From Gemmatimonadaceae bacterium (GTDB taxonomy: Bacteria > Gemmatimonadota > Gemmatimonadetes > Gemmatimonadales > Gemmatimonadaceae), in NCBI GenBank assembly GCA_030835125.1, contig JAUQWM010000006.1:1-33871 (forward strand): a DNA stretch of 33,871 nucleotides. The letters are read 5' to 3'. This document shows positions 7,636 to 13,714 of this stretch, piece by piece. The number at the start of each line of letters is the position of its first letter. Position 1 is the first letter of the stretch. A model generated the notes under the pieces. That model saw nothing but the letters and a program-made list of their open reading frames with translations, had not been told where the DNA came from and searched no databases. The position numbers and the translations under genes were made by a program.

Positions 7636-8400
7636 ATGAGAGCGCACCTGCGTTACGCGATGCTGGCCGGCCTGCTCGCCGTCGCCGTCTTTCCGCTGTC
7701 GGCGGAGGCGCAGGACACCGGTCCCCTCCTGCAGGAGCTCCTCGCGACCGAGACGGCGTTCACGCAAGAGCGTCGTGAGACGCAATGGACAGTGTCCATG
7801 CGGTCCGTCGGGCGCAGCCAGGCCGTCCTGCGGATAAGCGACCTCGTCCTCGAGTACGGCATCAGCGATTCGTGGCAGGTCGATGCCAGCGTCTCGGCGT
7901 TCTCACTGCGCGATGAAGCATTGGCCGAACGTCGGACCGGGATCAGGGCGTGGACTGTCGGATCGCGGGTCGGATGGAGGAACATCGCCGGCCTGGGAGT
8001 ACACACGGGGCTCGCCATTGAACTCGGGCAGGGGCGCGACGCGTCCTCAGGGGCTCCGGCGGCCGGGATGCTTACCGAGGTGTCGGCCTCGGCCGCATTC
8101 GACGTGCGCTGGCTCGCCCGCGGTCAGCTGCACGTTGGCGCAGGCCTGGAGACGGAGTGGGACGCCGGCGAGAGCGAGGTCGAGCCACGCGTCGCGCTGA
8201 TCGTGCCGATGGGGATGGTGCGCGCCGTTGTGGAGTACGGGCCCCCGGAGCCATTTGGGGCGTTTCCCACGAGCCGATCGCGGGCGTGGTCGATTGGAGC
8301 GGGCCTGCAGGCCATGAAGGGACTGGAGGTCGTGGCCGGCGTCGTCGGTCGCGGTGCTCCCTCGAGAGAAGCACAACTGAAAGTGACCTATGAGTACTGA
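7636..8400 (+). CDS. Outer-membrane beta-barrel-like exported protein
   Basis: This encodes 254 residues beginning with a signal peptide (MRAHLRYAMLAGLLAVAVFPLSAEA, cut before QDTG). The mature protein consists of alternating amphipathic strands with aromatic ends (LVLEYGISDSWQVDASVSAFSL, WTVGSRVGWRNIAGLGVHTGLAIELG, VSASAAFDVRWL, QLHVGAGLETEW, VEPRVALIVPMGMVRAVVEYG, WSIGAGLQAMKGLEVVAGVVG). It ends in a terminal strand with a C-terminal aromatic residue (QLKVTYEY), as outer-membrane barrels do. This resembles a small barrel of about eight to ten strands. A TTG at 7630 is also in frame, but the ATG at 7636 gives the better signal peptide. Its last 11 bases overlap the start of the PAS-GGDEF-EAL gene, so the two are almost certainly one transcript. 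Whether it is a pore, sensor or structural protein cannot be told. Confidence 0.75.
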   Translation: MRAHLRYAMLAGLLAVAVFPLSAEAQDTGPLLQELLATETAFTQERRETQWTVSMRSVGRSQAVLRISDLVLEYGISDSWQVDASVSAFSLRDEALAERRTGIRAWTVGSRVGWRNIAGLGVHTGLAIELGQGRDASSGAPAAGMLTEVSASAAFDVRWLARGQLHVGAGLETEWDAGESEVEPRVALIVPMGMVRAVVEYGPPEPFGAFPTSRSRAWSIGAGLQAMKGLEVVAGVVGRGAPSREAQLKVTYEY

Positions 8401-10450
8401 GACGCCCGTGCCTTCCTTTGCAGGGCTGGATCGGCACGCCTGGAGCCCGAATTCGGGCCGGCGCATTGCGACCGAGATGACCGTGATCAGCCTGCTCTCG
8501 CTCGTCATGCTGGCGGTGGCGGTCCGCTACGAGTTGTTCGAGATGCTGTTCCGTTTCTCGCTCAGGCACGAAGACTGGGAGCTCGACGAGTTCCTCAGCA
8601 TCTTCCTCATCGGAACGTTCGCGAGCGGGTTCCTGCTGTTCCGCCGCTGGCGCGACATGGTCCGTGAGCACCGCGCGCGCCTGCGTGTCGAGCTGGAGCT
8701 TCGCGAGTCGGAAACCCGGTTGCGCGCGATCTTCCAGGGGAGCCCCTCGGCGCTGATGGCGATGCAAGGCGACCCGCCGGTGATCCTCGAAGTGAATCCC
8801 GAGTTCGAGCAGCTCACCGGAATCCGACGCGCCGAGGCGATCGGCACGCCCTTCGCATTGCTCGGCCTTGGCAACGCCGGCCTCGACCAGATGATGGCCG
8901 GGGTGGATCATGCCACCGACCGCATTCGTGGGGTCGAATGCACGCTCACGACCCGGGCGGGGGAGGTGCGTTCTACCCTGGTGTCGGCGGATGTGGTGGA
9001 GCTGGACGGCGCGCGCACGGTCCTCCTGGCGCTGAACGACATCACCGAGCGGAAGCGCCTGGAGGAGCAACTGGCCCACCAGGCACTCCACGACAGCCTG
9101 ACCGGGCTGCCGAATCGCGTGTTGTTCCTGGATCGCGTCGCGCATGCCCTGGCGCGCACGGGACGGCATCGCTCGGTGGTCGCGGTACTCTTCATCGATC
9201 TCGACGACTTCAAGATCGTGAACGACACGATGGGCCACTCCGCCGGCGACGAGCTCCTGCGCCAGGTCGCCTCACGACTGGCCGTGCCGCTCCGTTCCTC
9301 CGATACCTGTGCGCGGCTTGGCGGCGACGAGTTCGCGGTCCTGCTCGAGGATCCCACCTCGCCCAGCACGGCTCGCAACGTCGCGGAACGCATCCTCGGA
9401 ACGCTGCGGGAGACGTTCGAGATCGGCGGCAAGGGCACCTTCATCGGTGCCAGTATCGGCATCGCGATCACTTCGGGTAGCGAAGATGCCTCGGAACTGG
9501 TTCGCAACGCGGACCTCGCCATGTATGTCGCCAAGACCAGCGGCAAGCACCGCGCAACCGTGTTCGATCCGTCCATGCACTCCAGGGTCATGCGGCGCGC
9601 CGAGATGCACCAGGAACTGCGGGGCGCAGTGGAACGCAACGAGTTCAGCCTCGATTACCAGCCCATTGTGGCGCTCGATTCCCAGGAAACGATCGGGTTC
9701 GAGGCGCTGGTGCGGTGGGAGCATCCGGTACGGGGCCGCATCCCGCCGGGAGAGTTCATCTCCGTCGCCGAACAGTCCGGCGTGATAGTCGCCCTGGGCG
9801 AGTGGATCCGGCGCACGGCCTGCATGGAATGCGCCTCCTGGGGCGCCGCCCCAGATGGCCACGAGATGTCCGTGACGGTCAACGTCTCCGCGCGTGAATT
9901 GCGGGAACCGGGGTTCGTGAGGGGGCTGCGAACCCTGCTGCGGGAAACCGGGCTGGCCCCACACCGTTTCGTCATCGAGATGACGGAGAGCGTACTCGTC
10001 GGGAATGATGCGTCCACCATCGAGCAGCTTCGGGCGATGAAGGAACTGGGGGTCATGCTGGCCATCGACGACTTCGGGACGGGGTACTCATCCCTGGCAT
10101 ACCTGAACCAGTTCCCGGTGGACATCATCAAGATCGACAAGTCGTTCATCGATCACCTCGGGAACGGCACCGACGAGTCGCCCTTGTCCCGCGCCGTCGT
10201 CTCCCTGGGCAGCGTCCTGAGCATCCGGACCGTGGCGGAAGGCATCGAGACGGAGGAACAGTACGAGCGCCTTCGCGAGTTCGGCTGCCCGCTCGGGCAG
10301 GGGTTCCTGTTCGCGCGGCCGCTCCCGTCCCATGACGTCGCCGCCTACATCCACGACGGGCACGCGACCTATGGTGCCGCGCCGATGAACGCGGCTCTCC
10401 TGGCCGCGGAGTGCGCTGAGCCAGCATCGATCCTGAGCGGCTGCGCCTGA
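8390..10450 (+). CDS. Membrane PAS-GGDEF-EAL c-di-GMP enzyme
   Basis: This 686-residue protein makes and/or degrades the second messenger cyclic di-GMP. The N-terminus has two membrane helices (about residues 28-48 and 68-85) with a short acidic loop between them, then a coiled linker and one PAS domain (about 108-225). The GGDEF domain (about 235-395) has an intact active-site signature GGDEF at 311-315. An inhibitory-site RxxD (RSSD, 302-305) lies exactly five residues before it, so diguanylate cyclase activity and product inhibition are predicted. The EAL domain (about 410-655) has EAL at 438-440 and keeps NVSARELR, EMTES, DDFGTGYSS (from residue 560) and KIDKSF, so phosphodiesterase activity is also predicted. 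Which activity dominates cannot be read from sequence. The start codon lies inside the preceding barrel gene (11-bp overlap), implying coupled translation with an envelope protein. Confidence 0.93.
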   Translation: MSTETPVPSFAGLDRHAWSPNSGRRIATEMTVISLLSLVMLAVAVRYELFEMLFRFSLRHEDWELDEFLSIFLIGTFASGFLLFRRWRDMVREHRARLRVELELRESETRLRAIFQGSPSALMAMQGDPPVILEVNPEFEQLTGIRRAEAIGTPFALLGLGNAGLDQMMAGVDHATDRIRGVECTLTTRAGEVRSTLVSADVVELDGARTVLLALNDITERKRLEEQLAHQALHDSLTGLPNRVLFLDRVAHALARTGRHRSVVAVLFIDLDDFKIVNDTMGHSAGDELLRQVASRLAVPLRSSDTCARLGGDEFAVLLEDPTSPSTARNVAERILGTLRETFEIGGKGTFIGASIGIAITSGSEDASELVRNADLAMYVAKTSGKHRATVFDPSMHSRVMRRAEMHQELRGAVERNEFSLDYQPIVALDSQETIGFEALVRWEHPVRGRIPPGEFISVAEQSGVIVALGEWIRRTACMECASWGAAPDGHEMSVTVNVSARELREPGFVRGLRTLLRETGLAPHRFVIEMTESVLVGNDASTIEQLRAMKELGVMLAIDDFGTGYSSLAYLNQFPVDIIKIDKSFIDHLGNGTDESPLSRAVVSLGSVLSIRTVAEGIETEEQYERLREFGCPLGQGFLFARPLPSHDVAAYIHDGHATYGAAPMNAALLAAECAEPASILSGCA

Positions 10451-10471
10451 CCTGGCGCCGCGCCCAGGGCC

Positions 10472-11686
10472 TCACTCGATAAGGGCTCCGGGCACGATCC
10501 CCCGCGACCCGAACCGCTCGCGCACCCGATCCACCGCCCGGGCAATCGTCAGGTCCCGCTCCGTTTCCTGCAATGGATCCTCAGCCGCGAAAAGGCCGAG
10601 CTGATCGGCGCCCGGATCGTCGGCGAGCGATGACAGCGCCACCCCGATCAACCGCGCCGGCATCCGTCGCGAGCGGCGCAGCTTGTGCAGTAACTCCGTT
10701 GCGACCGACATGATCACGCGATCCGTCACCACAGGATCGGCCAGCGTCAGCCGCGCGCTTCGCGTGCGAAAATCGTTGTCGCGGAGTTTCACCGTGATGG
10801 TGCGCGCGGCGTAGCCGCCCTGCCGCAGGTCGGAAGCCACGCGCGTCACCAGCCGCAGCAGCTCACGCTCGAGGTCCTCGTCCGTCACGAGGTCAACCGG
10901 GAAGGTCTCATCGCGACTCATGCTCTTCGGGGCGCCACGGCCCTCGACCTCGGCGCCGGCGATGCCGTGCACGCGTTCCCACAACCAGTCCGCCGCGTTC
11001 GTGCCCAGCTGCCTCCGCAGCGTCACGACGTCGCGCGCGAGGACATCGGGCACGGTCCGCAGGCCCAGCGCCGCCAGCCTCTCCTGGAACTTCGGTCCCA
11101 CCATCGGCAGGTCGGCCAGCGCGAACGTGCTGACGAAGGACCCCTCGTCGCCAGGCTCCACGACATGGACGCCGTCAGCCGTGGTCGCGGGCTTGGGCTT
11201 GCCGCGCTCGACGGCGAGCTTGGCAATGAGCCGGTTGGTGCCACCCCCGATGGAAACGGAGAAGCCCGTCGCCTCCTTCACCGCAGATCGGATGCGATGC
11301 GCGGTCGCGCGCAGCGACTCGTTATGGTAGATCGCTTCGGTACCGCCGAGGTCCATGTACCACTCATCGATGCTGGACGCCTCGACGACCGGCGCGTATC
11401 GCATGAGGACCGAGCGGATCTCCCGGCTCACCTTGCCGCACGCCTTCATGGGCACGGGAACGCAGGTGGCCTTCGGGCAGAGCTTGAGCGCCCTCGCGAT
11501 CGGCATCGCCGAGCGGACGCCGTACTGCCGCGCCTCATACGAGGCCGAGCAGACGACGCCGCGGCTCTCACGGGTCCCGCCCACGATCAGAAGTGGCGCC
11601 TTCCCCGCCCCCGCGGGATCGACCATGCGTGCCACGGCGACGAAGAACGCGTCGGCGTCGGCGAGGAGGATTCGGGGTGGGGGCAT
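10472..11686 (-). CDS. dinB: Y-family DNA polymerase (DinB / Pol IV type)
   Basis: This is a 404-residue translesion polymerase that copies damaged DNA with low fidelity. The palm metal site is present: the first Asp in LLADADAFF (Asp10, followed by the FF steric-gate region) and SIDE in SSIDEWYMDL. The nucleotide-binding stretch CSASYEARQYGVRSAMP is intact. The thumb carries the helix-hairpin-helix-like FALADLPMVGPKFQERLAALGL, and a little-finger domain follows (SMSRDETFP...ARTITVKLRDNDFRTRSARLTL). Near the C-terminus, residues 362-366 read QLGLF, a textbook beta-clamp binding motif, so it should be recruited to the replication fork. Length is slightly above E. coli Pol IV (351). The start at 11684-11686 fits the family but has no Shine-Dalgarno sequence. 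A 7-bp tandem repeat lies immediately upstream (11691-11718). No LexA box was recognised. Confidence 0.92.
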   Translation of the reverse strand: MPPPRILLADADAFFVAVARMVDPAGAGKAPLLIVGGTRESRGVVCSASYEARQYGVRSAMPIARALKLCPKATCVPVPMKACGKVSREIRSVLMRYAPVVEASSIDEWYMDLGGTEAIYHNESLRATAHRIRSAVKEATGFSVSIGGGTNRLIAKLAVERGKPKPATTADGVHVVEPGDEGSFVSTFALADLPMVGPKFQERLAALGLRTVPDVLARDVVTLRRQLGTNAADWLWERVHGIAGAEVEGRGAPKSMSRDETFPVDLVTDEDLERELLRLVTRVASDLRQGGYAARTITVKLRDNDFRTRSARLTLADPVVTDRVIMSVATELLHKLRRSRRMPARLIGVALSSLADDPGADQLGLFAAEDPLQETERDLTIARAVDRVRERFGSRGIVPGALIE

Positions 11687-11690
11687 GGGA

Positions 11691-11718
11691 GCTGCGTGCT
11701 GATTGCTGCTTACTGCTG
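11691..11718. repeat. 7-bp tandem repeat upstream of dinB
   Basis: Four consecutive heptads read GCTGCGT, GCTGATT, GCTGCTT, ACTGCTG on the plus strand. They begin five bases beyond the dinB start codon, so they lie in its 5' untranslated region. The units are imperfect, as expected from slippage followed by drift. Similar-sized tandem repeats of other sequence occur at 12624, 22521 and 33832. Confidence 0.6.
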
Positions 11719-11766
11719 CTGGAACTGGTTGCCGGGGCTGGCGGGTCTGAATGTAGTCACGCCAGT

Positions 11767-11801
11767 GTCAGGGAAGGCCTTACCTGACAGACGTCAGGGA
11801 A
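11767..11801. promoter_or_regulatory. Possible operator in divergent dinB/OB-lipoprotein spacer
   Basis: The 9-mer GTCAGGGAA occurs twice in the same orientation (11767-11775 and 11793-11801). A third half-site in the opposite orientation makes the dyad CCTGAC-AGAC-GTCAGG (11783-11798). The repeats start 26 bp apart. They sit between the divergently transcribed dinB and the OB-fold lipoprotein genes, where a shared regulator could act. No known box (LexA, for example) is matched, so the binding protein is unknown. Confidence 0.35.
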
Positions 11802-11900
11802 ATCCCCTACGTTGGCTGGGCCATGGAGCGGTGAGCTTCAAGCCCGGGCGCCAGACTGCTCGCGCCGATTCCCACCTCTGTCCATTGTGGAGTAGACTCC

Positions 11901-12623
11901 ATGCTTCGTTCCCTTCTTACGCTGTTCGTTGCGACGGTCGTCGTCGCGTGCTCGAAGTCCCCGGAGACACGCGGCACGCCGCTGGACCAGATGGAAGCCT
12001 CATCGGTCGGCGGCGAGGCGCTCACCGGCGAGGTCGTGGAGCACGTCGCCGCGCCGCCGTACAGCTACCTCAGGATCAGGACAACCAAGGGCGAGGTCTG
12101 GGCGGCGGTCAACGCGGCGCAGGTCGCCAAGGGATCGACGGTGACGGTGTCGAGCCCGATGCTGATGACGAAGTTCGAGTCCAAGACACTCAACCGCACG
12201 TTCGACGAGATCTACTTCGGGTCGCTGGCCCCCACCGGCGACGCCGCAGCGGGCGGCGGCGATCCCCACGCCGGTGCCGCCAGCACCACCGCGCCGTTCG
12301 ACGTGAAGGTCGACAAGGCATCGGGTGCAAACGCCCGCACGGTCGCCGAGGCGTGGGCGCAGGCGGCAGACGGCAAGACGGTCACGATTCGCGGGAAGGT
12401 GGTGAAGTACAACGGCGGTGTCATGGGGAAGAACTGGATCCACCTGCAGGACGGGAGCGGCGATGCCGCGCAGGGGACCAACGACATCACGGTGACCAGC
12501 ATGGATGTCGCGTCGGTGGGCGAGACGGTCACGATCACCGGCATGGTGCGCACGAACCGGGACTTCGGCTCCGGTTACGTCTACCGCGTCATCGTCGAGG
12601 ACGCGAAGGTGGAGAAGAAGTAG
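11901..12623 (+). CDS. Lipoprotein with two OB-fold (NrfJ-like) domains
   Basis: This encodes a 240-residue exported lipoprotein (signal MLRSLLTLFVATVVVAC, lipid on Cys17). It has two OB-fold-type beta domains. The first (about 38-108) contains GEVVEHVAAPPYSYLRIRTTKGEVWAAV and FESKTLNRTFDEIYF, typical of small periplasmic proteins sometimes labelled NrfJ-like or DNA-binding. The second (about 138-238) contains VTIRGKVVKYNGGVMGKNWIHLQDGSG, TNDITVTS, and GYVYRVIVEDAKV. A Gly/Ala/His-rich linker joins them. The periplasmic OB folds probably bind a small ligand or assist redox-protein assembly; the annotation as nucleic-acid binding in this family is unproven. GGAG at 11889-11892, eight bases before the ATG, supports the start. 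The gene is divergent from dinB and convergent with the YchF-like gene, separated by a perfect hairpin. Confidence 0.85.
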   Translation: MLRSLLTLFVATVVVACSKSPETRGTPLDQMEASSVGGEALTGEVVEHVAAPPYSYLRIRTTKGEVWAAVNAAQVAKGSTVTVSSPMLMTKFESKTLNRTFDEIYFGSLAPTGDAAAGGGDPHAGAASTTAPFDVKVDKASGANARTVAEAWAQAADGKTVTIRGKVVKYNGGVMGKNWIHLQDGSGDAAQGTNDITVTSMDVASVGETVTITGMVRTNRDFGSGYVYRVIVEDAKVEKK

Positions 12624-12665
12624 AGGCTCGAGGGTCGAGGCTCGAGGCTCGAGCCTCGACCCTAC
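12624..12665. repeat. Heptad tandem repeat between convergent genes
   Basis: Directly after the stop codon of the OB-fold lipoprotein the sequence runs in 7-bp units: AGGCTCG, AGGGTCG, AGGCTCG, AGGCTCG, AGCCTCG, then a degenerate ACCCTAC. The unit AGGCTCG contains CTCGAG across junctions, so the array is self-complementary and folds into the hairpin listed separately. It fills the whole 38-bp gap between the two genes. Confidence 0.75.
12632..12662. terminator. Perfect 31-nt palindrome, likely bidirectional terminator
   Basis: The arms GGGTCGAGGCTCGAG and CTCGAGCCTCGACCC are exact reverse complements around a single central G. The last base is shared with the TAG stop codon of the YchF-like gene on the minus strand, and the array starts right after the stop of the plus-strand gene. 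The symmetry would terminate transcripts from both sides. No T-tract follows on either strand, so efficiency is uncertain. Confidence 0.6.
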
Positions 12666-13702
12666 ACATTAAACCGCACGTGCATGATGTCCCCGTCCAC
12701 CACCACGTAGTCCTTCCCCTCCACCTGGAACTTCCCCGCCTCCTTCACCGCGTGCTCTGACCCGTACTGGATGAACACCGCGTACGGGATCACCTCGGCC
12801 CGGATGAATCCGCGCTCGAGGTCGGAGTGGATGCGTCCCGCTGCCTGGCGCGCGTTCATGCCTCGCCGGATCGTCCAGGCGCGCACTTCATCCTCGCCCA
12901 CGGTGAAGAACGAGATGAGGTCGAGCAGGCCGTACGCCGCGCGGATGAACCGGGCCAGCGCCGACTCGGTGACGCCAAGGTCCTCGAGGAACGCCTTCTG
13001 CTCGTCGGGCGGCAATCCCGCGATCTCGGCTTCCACGCTCGCCGACAGCACGAGGCCCGCCGCGTGCAGCGCGGCGATGCGCGCCGCCAGCGCTTCCGGC
13101 ATCGGGGCCGCCGCGCGTGACTCGTCGGTGTTGAGCGCGACCAGGAGCGGCCGGTCGGTGAGGAAGACGTAGTTCTTCAGCTGGCCACGGTCGAGATCCG
13201 CCGTGGGGACCGATCGCAACGGCTGCGCGTCCTCCAGCACGCCCTTCATCCGCTCGAACATCGCGACTTCCTGGGGCGGCGCCTTCTCCTTCTGGGCGCG
13301 GGCGAGCCGCCGCTCGATGATCTCGAGGTCGGCGAAGACGCACTCGGTGTGGAACGCCTCGAGGTCGGCCAGCGGGTCGGGCGCGCCCTCGACGGCGGGA
13401 TTGTCGAAGTCGCGGAGGACCAGGCAGAGGGCCTCCTGGTCGCGGATCTGCTGGAGCGACTTCGTCGACAGCCCCTTCTTCTCCGCCCCGTGCTCGCCGG
13501 GCACGTCGCAGAAGGAGATCTCGGCGTAGGTGGTCTTCTTCGGCGTGAACAGTCGCGAGAGCCGGTCGATCCGCTCGTCAGGCACGCGGACCGTGCCCAG
13601 GCGGACCTCACCGCCGAAGCCCACCGGCACGTGCAGTCCCGTCATCGTGTTGAAGACGGTCGTCTTGCCGGAGCCGGCGAATCCCACGAGCCCGACCTTC
13701 AT
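12662..13702 (-). CDS. YchF-like GTPase/ATPase (divergent, with TGS C-terminal domain)
   Basis: This encodes a 346-residue P-loop protein of the Obg/YchF (OLA1) group. The C-terminal domain is unmistakably YchF-type (ISFFTVGEDEVRAWTIRRG, QAAGRIHSDLERGFIRAEVI, GKDYVVVDGDIMHVRFNV). The G domain is unusual. G1 is GFAGSGKT (7-14) instead of the usual GLPNVGKS. The switch II region reads CDVPGEHGAEKKGL rather than the normal DIAGLVKGASKGEG. The G4 position reads ALNTDE, in place of NMxE, the variation that gives YchF its ATP preference. Length is near the usual 363. It is therefore probably a paralogous subfamily rather than the housekeeping ychF. YchF proteins bind the ribosome and act in stress responses; this copy may have another partner. 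It lies 12 bp downstream of the kinase-pseudoprotease gene, at the end of the minus-strand run. Confidence 0.85.
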   Translation of the reverse strand: MKVGLVGFAGSGKTTVFNTMTGLHVPVGFGGEVRLGTVRVPDERIDRLSRLFTPKKTTYAEISFCDVPGEHGAEKKGLSTKSLQQIRDQEALCLVLRDFDNPAVEGAPDPLADLEAFHTECVFADLEIIERRLARAQKEKAPPQEVAMFERMKGVLEDAQPLRSVPTADLDRGQLKNYVFLTDRPLLVALNTDESRAAAPMPEALAARIAALHAAGLVLSASVEAEIAGLPPDEQKAFLEDLGVTESALARFIRAAYGLLDLISFFTVGEDEVRAWTIRRGMNARQAAGRIHSDLERGFIRAEVIPYAVFIQYGSEHAVKEAGKFQVEGKDYVVVDGDIMHVRFNV

Positions 13703-13714
13703 GGACGGCCCTGC

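Noticed and set aside
7590-7778. Small ORF with GGAG before its ATG, upstream of the barrel gene
   Set aside because: The product has no hydrophobic or domain features and most of it lies out of frame inside the next gene; at best a leader peptide.
10451-10471. Terminator between the GGDEF-EAL and dinB genes
   Set aside because: Only a 5-bp stem (CCTGG/CCAGG) can be formed in or around the 21-bp gap, too weak to call.
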